From Cobetia amphilecti (GTDB lineage Bacteria; Pseudomonadota; Gammaproteobacteria; Pseudomonadales; Halomonadaceae): 64,000 bases of DNA. Every line of letters starts with the position of its first letter. Positions within the stretch are counted from its first letter, which is position 1. Of the stretch, positions 35,451 through 45,205 are shown in pieces. The stretch is taken from assembly GCF_030010415.1 (NCBI RefSeq), contig NZ_JASCSA010000012.1; one strand, given 5' to 3'. The position numbers and the translations under genes were made by a program. The notes below the pieces were generated by a model, which was not told the origin of the DNA, did not search any database, and was given only the letters and a program-made list of their open reading frames with translations.

Positions 35451-35551
35451 GCCACACCTCCCGAGCGGATTATTGACTCACCCTGGTTGTTCACTTCAGC
35501 ACGACGAGTCGTTTCACCACGCCGATGCTTGCGGATTACAGGGGCTTTCGA

Positions 35552-36604
35552 TCAGCCGTGGGGCTCCAGCAGCTTGTCACCGACGCTCAATGGGCGGCCG
35601 GCCTGCATCACCAGCGCGTAGCTGACCTTGTCGTAGATACGAAATACCATCACCAGGCCACCCTCCTCACCGGGCAGGGTGATCGGCTCGCCGGTGACGG
35701 GGTCGGTGATCGTCTCGCCGCGGCGCTCGATACCGAAGACGTACCCCGGCTGGATGCCTTCACGACTGCCGCGATTGAGCGCGACGATGTCATTGCGACC
35801 GATGTTGCGCAGTCCATCGGGGGCCGCGAGGATGACGCCGCCTACATCTTCTTCGGGCGGCTGCGGCTGGAAGCTGGTGGTGATCGCACCACCGTCCGCC
35901 GGCAGCAGCAGATCGCCATTGAGAATCTCGCGATTGGCCGACAGCACGCGCAGCACGCCGATATCGCCTTCGCGGCGCTCAAGCTTGATGTCGCCGATGC
36001 TGATCATCTCCAGCCCCAGAAACTCCTGGGTATCCGGGTCCAGATAGCGCTGGCCCTTGCGGTAGACGCTGTAGGTGTCATTGGCGGACCAGTTGCCACG
36101 GGCGTAGATGGTATCGCCGGCACCGCTGATCAGGCGGGTGTCATCCCCGGCCACGATATAGGGCGCATCGGTGAGCAGCGCCGGGTCAATCACGCGATGC
36201 TCTTTCAAGAAGGCCGAGATCTTCTCCAGCGGAATCGGCGGCACCGCCTCGCGCTTGGGAATCTTGCGGATCTGGGGAGACAGCTTGACCACACCGCCCT
36301 GGCCGCGCTCCAGGCGCAGACGTGGCTCGCCATTCTCGTAGTAGAGCGAGATGCGATCGCCCGGATAGATCAGGTGCGGATTCTTTATCTGCGGATTGGC
36401 GCGCCAGACTTCCGGCCACAGCCAGGGTTCACGCAGAAAGCGCCCGGAGATGTCCCAGAGCGTATCGCCACGTACCACCACATAGGTGGAAGGTACGTCA
36501 TCACGCACGGTTGCTGCCTGTGCCAGCGACATCCCTGCGCTTGCCCCCAGCGTCGCCATGCCGAGGAGTGCCGTAAAGACGGCATTGCCGACCAGTCGTT
36601 TCAT
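35552..36604 (-). CDS. LysM-domain periplasmic peptidoglycan-binding protein
   Basis: A 350-residue secreted protein. A signal peptide (about 1-30, ending AQAA) is followed by a LysM domain at about 40-90 (TYVVVRGDTLWDISGRFL...PHLIYPGDRISLYY) and a conserved C-terminal region of unknown function with FGIERRGETI. LysM domains bind peptidoglycan. The gene is the usual neighbour of dprA, divergent from def. CAGGA sits six bases before this ATG; ATGs at 36610 and 36676 are in frame but less well supported. Confidence 0.88.
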   Translation of the reverse strand: MKRLVGNAVFTALLGMATLGASAGMSLAQAATVRDDVPSTYVVVRGDTLWDISGRFLREPWLWPEVWRANPQIKNPHLIYPGDRISLYYENGEPRLRLERGQGGVVKLSPQIRKIPKREAVPPIPLEKISAFLKEHRVIDPALLTDAPYIVAGDDTRLISGAGDTIYARGNWSANDTYSVYRKGQRYLDPDTQEFLGLEMISIGDIKLERREGDIGVLRVLSANREILNGDLLLPADGGAITTSFQPQPPEEDVGGVILAAPDGLRNIGRNDIVALNRGSREGIQPGYVFGIERRGETITDPVTGEPITLPGEEGGLVMVFRIYDKVSYALVMQAGRPLSVGDKLLEPHG

Positions 36605-36785
36605 GCCCATTCCTGCGTCCCTTGCGTTATTGCCACCCATCGCTCGGTGGTGATGGTCTTGTTCTGAACTCCGCACCGCGCAGACCCGCTCTGCCCCGCG
36701 CCTGGTGGCTGCTGACCCCTGTCCATCGCCATGTCAGATCAATCCTGACTATTGCCGCGATAGTAGCAGCATTGACGGCATTCGG

Positions 36786-36814
36786 TTCCGTTCCTCGCTT
36801 GCGCACACTACAAT
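36786..36814 (+). promoter_or_regulatory. sigma-70 promoter for def-fmt-rsmB
   Basis: TTCCGT (36786-36791) and TACAAT (36809-36814) are separated by 17 bp, about 46 bases before the def ATG. Confidence 0.55.
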
Positions 36815-36859
36815 ATCAGGCAAATCCTTTCTGACAGCACAACGGTAATTACACCAGCC

Positions 36860-37369
36860 ATGGCCAAACGCGAAATCCTTGAATTCCCTGATGAGCGTCT
36901 GCGCAACGTTGCCGCCCCGATCGACACGATCGACGCCGAGCTGCAGACCCTGATCGACGACATGATCGAGACCATGTATGACGCCCGCGGCATCGGCCTC
37001 GCCGCGTCACAGGTCGACGAGCATCGCCGTCTCATCGTCATCGACGTCAGCGAAGATCAGTCCCAGCCGCTGGTGCTGATCAACCCGGAATACACCCCGA
37101 TCGGTGATGAACAGCAACCGATGCAGGAAGGCTGCCTGTCGATTCCTGAATATTATGCCGAAGTCCCGCGCTATCTGAAGGTACGACTCAAGGCTCAGGA
37201 CCGCAACGGCGATGCCTACGAACTGGAAGCCGATGGCCTGCTGGCACATTGCATCCAGCACGAGCACGACCACCTGCAAGGCAAGCTGTTCGTCGACTAC
37301 CTCTCCCCGCTCAAGCGTGATCGGGTGATGAAGAAGATGCAGAAGCGTCACAAGCTGCAAGAAGCCTGA
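36860..37369 (+). CDS. def: peptide deformylase Def
   Basis: Removes the formyl group from nascent proteins. The 169-residue product shows all three family motifs: GIGLAASQV, EGCLSIPE and the metal-binding QHEHDHLQGKLF. It is of the usual gammaproteobacterial length. fmt, which adds the formyl group to Met-tRNA, follows; the pair is the standard def-fmt arrangement. Confidence 0.97.
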   Translation: MAKREILEFPDERLRNVAAPIDTIDAELQTLIDDMIETMYDARGIGLAASQVDEHRRLIVIDVSEDQSQPLVLINPEYTPIGDEQQPMQEGCLSIPEYYAEVPRYLKVRLKAQDRNGDAYELEADGLLAHCIQHEHDHLQGKLFVDYLSPLKRDRVMKKMQKRHKLQEA

Positions 37370-37414
37370 TCCCTCACGCTCGGCCACACGGCCGATATTG
37401 AGCGCATGGCGGCA

Positions 37415-37454
37415 CCGCACGAAGGCCGAGGGCAACCCCTCGGCCTTCGTGCGG
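37415..37454 (+). terminator. perfect 18-bp hairpin between def and fmt
   Basis: CCGCACGAAGGCCGAGGG pairs perfectly with its complement around CAAC. No T-tract. It may reduce read-through from def into fmt or stabilise the upstream mRNA. Confidence 0.6.
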
Positions 37455-37554
37455 TTACTGGTCCATCAGCCGCGTCTATCGCGCTGGCCGTCCTGCCGCA
37501 ACCGTCAGCACCTTGAGCACGGCCGCCTCCGTGCTCCTACATGAGTCATAGCAC

Positions 37555-38559
37555 ATGTCGAAAGCCCTGCGCATCGCCTTTGCCGGCACCCCCGATTTCG
37601 CCGCCGAGTGTCTGTCCGCCCTGCTGGGCAGTCGCCACGAGATCATCAGTGTCCACACCCAGCCTGATCGCCCCTCCGGGCGTGGTCGCAAGCTGACCCC
37701 GGGCCCCGTCAAGCAGCTGGCGCTCCAGCACGATATCCCCGTCCATCAGCCGCTCAACTTCAAGGACGAGGCCGATCGTCAGATCCTGCGCGACCTCGAG
37801 GCCGACATCATGGTGGTGGTGGCCTACGGGCTGATCCTGCCGCAGGCGGTGCTCGATATTCCGCGTCTGGGCTGCCTGAACATCCACGCCTCTCTGCTAC
37901 CGCGCTGGCGCGGTGCCGCGCCGATCCAGCGTGCCATCGAAGCCGGTGACAGCGAATCGGGCGTCACCATCATGCAGATGGATGCCGGCCTGGATACCGG
38001 TGACATGCTGCTGATCCGCCGAACCCCGATCACCGCCAGCACCACCGGTGGCGAGCTGCATGATGCGCTGGCGGCCCAGGGTGGCGAGGCCATCGTCACG
38101 GCTCTCGACGCCATCGCCGCCGGCGAACTGCCCGCGACCCGCCAGCCGGAAGACGGCGTGACCTACGCCGCCAAGCTATCCAAGGCCGAGGCCGAACTCG
38201 ACTTCACCCGCCCTGCCGCAGAGCTGGACGCGCGCATCCGCGCCTTCAATCCGTGGCCGGTGGCCTGGACACGCCTTGTAGGCGAGCCGCTGCGCCTGTG
38301 GATGTCCCGCACCGGCGAGCAACGCCTCACCGACAGCGTGACGCCCGGCACCCTGCTGGCGCCCGGCAAGGATTGCCTGCGCATCGCCTGCGGCGATGGC
38401 CATGAGGTGCTCGAGATCACTCGCGCCCAGCTGCCCGGCGCCAAGCCGCTGTCCGTCAAGGACCTGCTCAATTCCCGTGCTGCGCGCTTCCCCGAGGGCC
38501 TTGTCCTCGGCGCAGATCACGCCCCTGATACCGATTCCCAGACCGAGACTTCCGCATGA
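37555..38559 (+). CDS. fmt: methionyl-tRNA formyltransferase Fmt
   Basis: Formylates initiator Met-tRNA using 10-formyl-THF. The 334-residue product has RIAFAGTPDFAAECLSALL, QPDRPSGRGRKLTP, VVVAYGLILPQAVLD, the active-site LNIHASLLPRWRGAAPIQRAI, MQMDAGLDTGDML and the C-terminal tRNA-binding domain from about residue 205. Its stop overlaps the rsmB start (ATGA), implying coupled translation. Confidence 0.97.
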   Translation: MSKALRIAFAGTPDFAAECLSALLGSRHEIISVHTQPDRPSGRGRKLTPGPVKQLALQHDIPVHQPLNFKDEADRQILRDLEADIMVVVAYGLILPQAVLDIPRLGCLNIHASLLPRWRGAAPIQRAIEAGDSESGVTIMQMDAGLDTGDMLLIRRTPITASTTGGELHDALAAQGGEAIVTALDAIAAGELPATRQPEDGVTYAAKLSKAEAELDFTRPAAELDARIRAFNPWPVAWTRLVGEPLRLWMSRTGEQRLTDSVTPGTLLAPGKDCLRIACGDGHEVLEITRAQLPGAKPLSVKDLLNSRAARFPEGLVLGADHAPDTDSQTETSA

Positions 38560-40007
38560 GCCAGTCAGACAACCCGTCCTCCAAGGGCAACGGCAAGAAG
38601 CGCAACTCCCTGCCGCCAGCCCGCAGCAAGGGCGGCGCTCACAAGCATGGCGGCGCCCGTCGCAAGCCTGACAATGCACCGGCCTCGCCGGGCGCTGCGG
38701 TGCGTGTCGCGGCCGCGCGGACGCTGGCCCCGGTGCTGGCCGCGCGTACCTCGCTGAACCTGGACAGCCTGCCGTCCGGCGTCGCCGGGCGTGACCAGGG
38801 CCTCTACAAGGCACTGTGCTTCGGCGTCTGCCGTCAGCTGCCGCGTCTGGATGCCTTGGCGGGCAAGCTGCTGAAGTCGTCCTTCAAGTCGCAGGATCAG
38901 GACATCCACGCCCTGCTGCTGCTCGGCCTCTATCAGCTTCTGTACATGCGCATCGCCCCGCACGCCGCCGTCGGTGAGACCGCTGGCGCTGCCCGTGGCC
39001 TGGGCAAGGGCTGGGCCACCGGCGTGCTCAACGCCTGTCTGCGTCGTTTCCAGCGTGAGCAGGAAGCGCTGGAAGCCGAGGTCGACAAGGACCCCGCCGT
39101 CGCCCTGTCCCACCCCCAGTGGTTGCTGGACACCTTCCAGCGCAACTGGCCGGACGACTGGCAGGCCATCGCCGAGGCCAACAACGCCCAGGCGCCGATG
39201 ACGCTGCGCGTCAATGTCGCCGCCATCAGCCGCGACGACTACCTCGCCCAGCTGGCGGAAGCCGAGATCGAAGGCGTGGCCTGCCCGTTCGCCGAGCACG
39301 GCATCACCCTGACCAGCGCCTGCGATGTCAGCGCCCTGCCGGGCTTCGAGGAAGGCCTGGTCAGTGTGCAGGATGAAGCGGCACAGCTGGCCGGTCAGCT
39401 GCTGGCACCGGCCGTGACGGCCATCAACGCCGAGGGTGAAGGCGTGCGCCTGCTGGATGCCTGCACCGCGCCGGGCGGCAAGCTGGCGGACATGCTGGAG
39501 CGCTTCCCGGGCCTGGACGCCACCGCCATCGACATCGACGGCGAGCGCCTCGAGCGCGTGGAAGAGACGCTGGAGCGTCTCGAGCTGGGTGCCGGCGTCG
39601 TGTGTGCCGATGCCAGCGAACGCGACTGGTGGGACGGCGAAGCCTTCGACGTCATCCTGCTCGACGCGCCCTGTTCCGGCAGTGGCGTCATCCGTCGTCA
39701 CCCGGACATCAAGCTGCTGCGTCGCCCGAACGACATCGGCGATCTGGCGCGCCTGCAGGGCAAGCTGCTGGCCAATCTGTGGGGCATGCTCAAGCCCGGC
39801 GGCACCCTGGTCTACGGCACCTGCTCCATCATCACCCAGGAAAACGCCCGCGTGATGGACCGCTTCCTGGCCGCGACACCGGACGCCAAGGCCGAGACCA
39901 TCAAGGCCGACTGGGGCCGTGTCTCCGGTGCTGGCCGCCAGATGCTGCCGCAGGTCAATGGTCACGACGGCTTCTACCTGGCCCACATCACCAAGGCCAG
40001 CGCCTGA
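38556..40007 (+). CDS. rsmB: 16S rRNA (cytosine(967)-C(5))-methyltransferase RsmB
   Basis: SAM-dependent methylation of C967 in 16S rRNA. The 483-residue product has a basic N-terminal extension of about 45 residues (KGNGKKRNSLPPARSKGG) ahead of the NusB-like RNA-binding domain (VRVAAARTLAPVL...). The Rossmann methyltransferase domain has DACTAPGGKLADMLE, DIDGERLERV, LLDAPCSGSGVIRRHPD and the catalytic cysteine in YGTCSIITQENARV. The extension is longer than in E. coli and may aid RNA binding. Confidence 0.95.
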   Translation: MSQSDNPSSKGNGKKRNSLPPARSKGGAHKHGGARRKPDNAPASPGAAVRVAAARTLAPVLAARTSLNLDSLPSGVAGRDQGLYKALCFGVCRQLPRLDALAGKLLKSSFKSQDQDIHALLLLGLYQLLYMRIAPHAAVGETAGAARGLGKGWATGVLNACLRRFQREQEALEAEVDKDPAVALSHPQWLLDTFQRNWPDDWQAIAEANNAQAPMTLRVNVAAISRDDYLAQLAEAEIEGVACPFAEHGITLTSACDVSALPGFEEGLVSVQDEAAQLAGQLLAPAVTAINAEGEGVRLLDACTAPGGKLADMLERFPGLDATAIDIDGERLERVEETLERLELGAGVVCADASERDWWDGEAFDVILLDAPCSGSGVIRRHPDIKLLRRPNDIGDLARLQGKLLANLWGMLKPGGTLVYGTCSIITQENARVMDRFLAATPDAKAETIKADWGRVSGAGRQMLPQVNGHDGFYLAHITKASA

Positions 40008-40075
40008 TCACAGCCAGGTGAGCCGTGTCGGCGCGACGTCCGTGATGACATGAGACGCCACGCCTGACATTCCCG

Positions 40076-40110
40076 GACAGCCGCGCCCCGACTCTCGGGG
40101 CGCGGCTGTC
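40076..40110 (+). terminator. perfect 16-bp hairpin after rsmB
   Basis: GACAGCCGCGCCCCGA and TCGGGGCGCGGCTGTC flank CTC. TTCC follows, so only a minimal T-tract is present. It separates def-fmt-rsmB from trkA. Confidence 0.65.
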
Positions 40111-40167
40111 TTCCGTCCTGGCACTGGTTTATCCTGTGCCGACTGAGCAACAGCGGACGAGCCGGAC

Positions 40168-41541
40168 ATGAAAATCATCATTCTGGGCGCAGGTCAGGTC
40201 GGCGGAACGCTCGCCGAACACCTGGCCCATGAAGAAAATGACATCACGGTGGTGGATACCGACAGCGAACGGCTGCGCGAGCTGCACAACCGACTCGACA
40301 TCCGCACGGTCACGGGGCCGGCGAGCTATCCGCAGATCCTGCGGCAGGCGGGTGGCGAGGATGCCGACATGCTGATCGCGGTGACCAATTCTGACGAGGT
40401 CAACATGATCGCCTGTCAGATCGCCCATAGCCTGTTCCACACGCCGACCAAGATCGCACGTGTGCGCTCGACCGCCTATCTGACCCGCAAGGGCCTGTTC
40501 TCGCATGACGCCATTCCGGTCGATGTGCTGATCAGCCCCGAGCAGGTGGTGACGGACCACATCCGCCGCCTGATCGAATACCCCGGTGCCCTGCAGGTGC
40601 TCGACTTCGCCAATGGCGTCGCCCAGCTCGTCGCGGTGAAGGCCTATTACGGCGGGCCGCTGGTCGGTCAGGAGCTCGGTTTCCTGCGTCGCCACATGCC
40701 CAACGTGGATACCCGCGTCGCCGCCATCTATCGTCGCAATCGTCCGATCATCCCGCGCGGTGACACCGTGATCGAAGCCGATGACGAGGTGTTCTTCATC
40801 GCGGCACGCAAGGACATCCGCACCGTGATGGGCGAGCTGCGACGCGTCGATCGCAACTTCCGCCGGGTGGTGATCGCCGGTGGCGGCCATATCGGTGAGC
40901 GTCTGGCCGAGACGCTGGAGCACAGTCATCAGGTCAAGATCATCGAGCACTCGCTGGCGCGTTGCACCGACCTTTCCGAGCGCCTCGATCGCACCGTGGT
41001 CCTGCACGGCAGCGCCACCTCCAAGCGTCTGCTGCTGGAGGAGAACATCGAGGATTGCGACATCTTCTGCGCGCTGACCAACGACGACGAGGTCAACATC
41101 ATGTCGTCGATGCTGGCCAAGCGGCTCGGTGCCAAGAAGGTACTGACACTGATCAACAACGCGGCGTACGTGGACCTGGTGCAGGGCGGCGAGATCGACA
41201 TCGCCATCTCGCCCCAGCAGGCGACCATCGGCGGCCTGCTGACCCACGTGCGCAAGGGTGACATCGTCAATGTCCACTCGCTGCGCCGTGGTGCGGCGGA
41301 GGCCATCGAGGCCATCGCCCACGGCGATGAGCGCTCCTCCAAGGTGGTAGGCCGACGCATCGAGGATATCAACCTGCCGGAGGGCACCACCATCGGTGCC
41401 GTGGTACGCGGCAAGGAAGTGCTGGTGGCGCATCATGACCTGGTGGTGGAATCCAACGACCACGTCATCCTGTTCGTGGTCGACAAGCGTCGCATCCGCG
41501 AGGTGGAGCGTCTGTTCCAGGTCGGGTTGACCTTCTTCTGA
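40168..41541 (+). CDS. trkA: Trk potassium uptake NAD-binding regulatory subunit TrkA
   Basis: Cytosolic ring-forming subunit that gates TrkH-type potassium channels. Two tandem RCK repeats are visible in 457 residues: a first Rossmann start KIIILGAGQVGGTLAEHLA with the acidic DTDSERL, and a second RRVVIAGGGHIGERLAETLE near residue 230, each followed by a TrkA-C domain. The usual length argues for an intact protein. It is 88 bases upstream of trkH. Confidence 0.96.
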   Translation: MKIIILGAGQVGGTLAEHLAHEENDITVVDTDSERLRELHNRLDIRTVTGPASYPQILRQAGGEDADMLIAVTNSDEVNMIACQIAHSLFHTPTKIARVRSTAYLTRKGLFSHDAIPVDVLISPEQVVTDHIRRLIEYPGALQVLDFANGVAQLVAVKAYYGGPLVGQELGFLRRHMPNVDTRVAAIYRRNRPIIPRGDTVIEADDEVFFIAARKDIRTVMGELRRVDRNFRRVVIAGGGHIGERLAETLEHSHQVKIIEHSLARCTDLSERLDRTVVLHGSATSKRLLLEENIEDCDIFCALTNDDEVNIMSSMLAKRLGAKKVLTLINNAAYVDLVQGGEIDIAISPQQATIGGLLTHVRKGDIVNVHSLRRGAAEAIEAIAHGDERSSKVVGRRIEDINLPEGTTIGAVVRGKEVLVAHHDLVVESNDHVILFVVDKRRIREVERLFQVGLTFF

Positions 41542-41629
41542 TGCCGGCCTCCATGACTTCCGCCCCGCGCCCGCCCCGTACGTCACTCGGTGGCCTCGCC
41601 ACGCTGCGCCTCTCCCGGGGAGGCGCCGC

Positions 41630-43078
41630 ATGAGTCTACGCGTGATCTCTCGCATCCTCGGTATCCTGCTGATGCTGTTCAGCCTGACGCTGGTGCCGCC
41701 GATGCTGATCTCGAGGGTCTTCGAGGACGACACCCTGAGCGCCTTCGCCGTGGCGATGGGCATCACCCTGCTGACCGGTTTTGCGCTCTTCTACCCCAAT
41801 CGGCACGCCCGCAAGGAGCTGCGCAATCGCGATGGCTTCCTGATCACGGTGCTGTTCTGGACCGTGCTGGGGGCCTTCGGTTCGCTGCCCTTCCTGCTCG
41901 CCGAAGACCCGAACCTGACCATCATCGATGCCATGTTCGAGTCGTTCTCGGGCCTCACCACCACCGGCGCCACGGTGATGACGGGGCTCGATCTGCTGCC
42001 CCACTCCATCCTCTACTACCGCCAGCAACTGCAATGGCTGGGCGGCATGGGGATCGTGGTACTGGCGGTGGCGATCCTGCCGACACTCGGCATCGGCGGC
42101 ATGCAGCTCTACCGCACCGAGATTCCCGGCCCGCTGAAGGACTCCAAGCTGACGCCGCGCATCACCGAGACGGCCAAGGCGCTGTGGTACATCTACGCCG
42201 CGCTGACGCTGGTGTGCTTCGCCAGCTACTGGGCGGCCGGCATGAGCTGGTTCGATGCCCTGGGCCACAGCTTCTCGACCGTCGCGGTCGGTGGCTTCTC
42301 GACCCACGACGCCAGCATCGGCTACTTCGATTCCGCCAGCATCGAGATGATCTGCGTGTTCTTCATGGTGGTGTCCTCGATCAGCTTCGGCCTGCACTTC
42401 GCCGCCTGGCGCGAGGGACGAATCAGCCATTATCTGCGCGACCCGGAGACACGTTTCTTCCTGATCCTGCTGCTGATCCTGACCTGCGTCACCATCGCCG
42501 GCCTGCTGCTCACCGGCAGCTACGATGACAGCAAGGCACTGCGCCACGGCCTGTTCGAGGCCGTCTCGGTGGCCACCACCACCGGCTTCGGCGTCGCCGA
42601 TTTCACCGGCTGGCCGGGCGTCTTGCCGATGATGCTGTTCATCGCCGCCTTCATCGGTGCCTGCTCCGGGTCCGCCGGTGGCGGCATGAAGGTCATCCGC
42701 ATCCTGCTGATCCTCAAGCAGGGCGTGCGCGAGATCCATCGTCTGATCCACCCCAATGCCATCCTGTCGGTCAAGGTCGGCAAGATGCGCATCTCCGAGG
42801 GTGTCGCTGAAGCGGTGTGGGGGTTCTTCTCCGTCTACCTGATGCTGTTCGTGCTGATGATGCTGGGCATGCTGGCCACCGGGCTTGACCAGGTGACGGC
42901 GTGGTCAGCGGTCGGCTCGGCGCTCAACAATCTGGGGCCGGGCCTGGGTGAGGTCGCGACCCACTACGGCGATATCCCGGGGGCCGCCAAGGGCATCCTG
43001 ATCCTCGCCATGCTGCTGGGACGTCTGGAGATCTTCACCATCCTGGTGCTGTTCACGCCGGCCTTCTGGCGGCGCTGA
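41630..43078 (+). CDS. trkH: Trk-type potassium uptake transmembrane protein TrkH
   Basis: Potassium-translocating membrane subunit, important for turgor and osmoadaptation in halophiles. The 482-residue product has about ten membrane helices and the four selectivity-filter loops: GLTTTGATV, STVAVGGFST, VATTTGFGVADF and LNNLGPGLGEV. GGGGAGG lies before the ATG. Halomonas elongata has both TrkH and TrkI; adjacency to trkA favours TrkH, but sequence alone does not settle it here. Confidence 0.93.
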   Translation: MSLRVISRILGILLMLFSLTLVPPMLISRVFEDDTLSAFAVAMGITLLTGFALFYPNRHARKELRNRDGFLITVLFWTVLGAFGSLPFLLAEDPNLTIIDAMFESFSGLTTTGATVMTGLDLLPHSILYYRQQLQWLGGMGIVVLAVAILPTLGIGGMQLYRTEIPGPLKDSKLTPRITETAKALWYIYAALTLVCFASYWAAGMSWFDALGHSFSTVAVGGFSTHDASIGYFDSASIEMICVFFMVVSSISFGLHFAAWREGRISHYLRDPETRFFLILLLILTCVTIAGLLLTGSYDDSKALRHGLFEAVSVATTTGFGVADFTGWPGVLPMMLFIAAFIGACSGSAGGGMKVIRILLILKQGVREIHRLIHPNAILSVKVGKMRISEGVAEAVWGFFSVYLMLFVLMMLGMLATGLDQVTAWSAVGSALNNLGPGLGEVATHYGDIPGAAKGILILAMLLGRLEIFTILVLFTPAFWRR

Positions 43079-43114
43079 TAGCCGCCAGCGTGCCGAGAGC
43101 ATCACCTTGAACGC

Positions 43115-43151
43115 AAACGCCCCCGCCGGAGGACTCCGGCGGGGGCGTTTT
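43115..43151. terminator. bidirectional terminator, trkH / DTW gene
   Basis: AAACGCCCCCGCCGGAG and CTCCGGCGGGGGCGTTT form a near-continuous stem, with T after the right arm and A within the left arm. It serves both convergent genes. Confidence 0.85.
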
Positions 43152-43167
43152 CATTGCAGCGCTTCGA

Positions 43168-44079
43168 CTATGACTCGCCGGCAGTGGCGTCACGGCGCGC
43201 CAGCAGGCGGCGCATCGGCGCGGTCGGCTCCAGCACGTAATGGATACGGCTGGCACGATAGCAGTCGTTGAAGGCATCGAAGTAGTCATCCAGCACGCTG
43301 GCCGCGTTCTCCTCTCCCGCCTGACGCAGCAGCTCCGCCGCCACTTCCGCCGTGCACAGGTGCGCCTCGGAGGCAGGCTTGCGCAGGTGATAGCGGGTCA
43401 GGCGCTGAGTGTGCAGCGGCAATACCGGCAGGCCGTCCAGATAAGGGCTCTTGCGGAAGATGCGCCGCGCCTGACGCCAGGTGCCATCGAGCAGGATGAA
43501 CACCGGAATGCGCGCCTCGCCACTGGCGGTATGCGTTGCCACATCGGCGCCGACGCCGGCGATGGCATTCACGTCGACTACGCGATCGGCGTAGTCGGGC
43601 TGGTCATCCGGGAAGATGATGAAGGGCTGATAGCGCTCATCTTCCAGCAGCGCCAGCAGGCGCGGGTCCGGCTCGACGCGATACCAGCTGAAGACCTCGG
43701 TGCCCGCCAGCACATCCGAGATCAGGCGCCCGGTATTGGTCGGCTTGTAATGCTCCAGCGGATGGGTGATCAGCCAGAACTTGATCCGCGACTCGGCGGT
43801 GACCTGATAGGGACACAGGCAATTGAGCCTGGGCAGGCGGCACGCCTCACAGCGAATCACCTGACTGCCGCGCGCCTTGAACTCACGGCGCGGATGCCGT
43901 CCGTGCCACGCCTCCGGCTCGCCACTGGGCAGCGTGGTGATGCCACTGCCTTCGCCTGGCGCGACGGTATCGATTGCCACAGCGTCGCCATCGACGCTGG
44001 AGGCGACAGCGGAAGCAGATTGAGGCGCACAGGCGGCGATATCGTCGCCATCAGCCGGCGGGGGGCGGGAATCACACAT
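43168..44079 (-). CDS. DTW-domain tRNA-uridine aminocarboxypropyltransferase
   Basis: The DTW family installs acp3U in tRNA using SAM (E. coli TapT/YfiP and YfiH-type relatives). The 303-residue product has a cysteine cluster CEACRLPRLNCLC near residue 77, then HPLEHYKPTNTGRL, and the DTW-type motif FILLDGTWRQARRIFRKSPYL. The first 60 residues are low-complexity and poorly conserved; the true start could be further inside, since no clear ribosome-binding site precedes this ATG. Confidence 0.85.
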   Translation of the reverse strand: MCDSRPPPADGDDIAACAPQSASAVASSVDGDAVAIDTVAPGEGSGITTLPSGEPEAWHGRHPRREFKARGSQVIRCEACRLPRLNCLCPYQVTAESRIKFWLITHPLEHYKPTNTGRLISDVLAGTEVFSWYRVEPDPRLLALLEDERYQPFIIFPDDQPDYADRVVDVNAIAGVGADVATHTASGEARIPVFILLDGTWRQARRIFRKSPYLDGLPVLPLHTQRLTRYHLRKPASEAHLCTAEVAAELLRQAGEENAASVLDDYFDAFNDCYRASRIHYVLEPTAPMRRLLARRDATAGES

Positions 44080-44098
44080 GATGAGCAGTCAGAACCAA

Positions 44099-44138
44099 GG
44101 AAAAAGGGACGCGCATTCTAGCATGCGCGCCCCTTTCT
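44099..44138 (-). terminator. intrinsic terminator for the BASS-family gene
   Basis: Read on the minus strand, AAAGGGGCGCGCAT pairs with ATGCGCGTCCCTTT (one mismatch) and is followed by TTCCTT. It lies between the end of the symporter gene and the start of the DTW gene, so the latter probably has its own promoter. Confidence 0.75.
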
Positions 44139-44178
44139 CCTATTCCTCTATCACAGCTCAGGCGGCCAACTCGCGGGA

Positions 44179-45123
44179 TCAGACCTCGTAGCGGTGCTTG
44201 CTGCCGGTCACGAACTTGGGCGGACGACGCTTCCAGTAGCCTGCCAGCAGCGACCCCGAGACGTTGTGCCAGATGGAGAAGATCGCCCCCGGCAGCGCCG
44301 CCGTGGCGGAGAAGAACTGACTGGCCAGTGACGCCGCCAGGCCGGAATTCTGCATGCCGACCTCGATGGCGATGGTGCGCGAGGTGCGCTCATCCAGCCC
44401 GAACAGGCGCGACAGGCCATAACCCGCGCTCAGGCCGATGGCATTGTGTGCCACGACCGCCAGCGCGACCAGCGGGCCCAGCGTGGCGAGGCGCCCGACG
44501 TTGAGCGAGACCACGATGGCGATGATCAGCACGATGGCCAGCATGGCCAGACTCGCCAATGCCGACTCCCACTCGCGGATCAGGTCACGCGCGAAGTGGT
44601 GCACGACCACGCCGAGCACGATGGGGGCGACCACCAGCTTGGCGATGCTCAGCAGCATGCCGCTGACCGGCACGTTGATATCGGTGCCCAGCAGCCACCA
44701 GGTCAGCAGCGGCGTCATCACGATGGAGAGCAGCGTCGAGGCCATGGTCATCGAGACCGATAGCGCCACATGTCCGCCGGCAAGCCAGGTCATCACGTTG
44801 GAGGAGGTTCCCCCTGCCGTGGCGCCGACCAGCACCATGCCCACCGTCAGCGCCGGGTCCAGCCCCAGCAGACGTGCGATCAGGAAGGCGGCCAGCGGCA
44901 TCACGCTATATTGCAGCAGCAACCCGAGCGCGATCGGGCCAGGGCGACGTGCCACGCGTATGAAGTCGTCACGCGACAGGGTCAGGCCCATGGCGAACAT
45001 GATCAGCGCCAGCAGAGGCTGAATGGTGTCCTTGAGCGCCACGAACGGCGTCGGAGCCACCACGGCGATGCCGGCAAAGACCAGCGCCCACAAGGGGAAG
45101 AAACGATTCAGCGTCTCGAACAT
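44179..45123 (-). CDS. bile acid:sodium symporter (BASS) family protein
   Basis: A 314-residue membrane protein with about ten helices. Family patterns include FAMGLTLSRDDFIRVARRP, GATAGGTSSNVMTWLAGG (sodium-site unwound helix) and EVGMQNSGLAASLA. BASS proteins use sodium to import organic anions; pantoate, pyruvate and bile acids are known substrates in other members, and the substrate here is not determined. A long in-frame upstream extension is low quality, so the start was placed at MFETLNRFFPLW with a modest AAAAG upstream. Confidence 0.92.
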   Translation of the reverse strand: MFETLNRFFPLWALVFAGIAVVAPTPFVALKDTIQPLLALIMFAMGLTLSRDDFIRVARRPGPIALGLLLQYSVMPLAAFLIARLLGLDPALTVGMVLVGATAGGTSSNVMTWLAGGHVALSVSMTMASTLLSIVMTPLLTWWLLGTDINVPVSGMLLSIAKLVVAPIVLGVVVHHFARDLIREWESALASLAMLAIVLIIAIVVSLNVGRLATLGPLVALAVVAHNAIGLSAGYGLSRLFGLDERTSRTIAIEVGMQNSGLAASLASQFFSATAALPGAIFSIWHNVSGSLLAGYWKRRPPKFVTGSKHRYEV

Positions 45124-45205
45124 GCTTTTCACTTTTCGGTCGCCCGGGGCATCGATTTCCCGGAAATTGCTGGCCCGCCTCCCATGGCAGGCCTGAAGGC
45201 GCGCA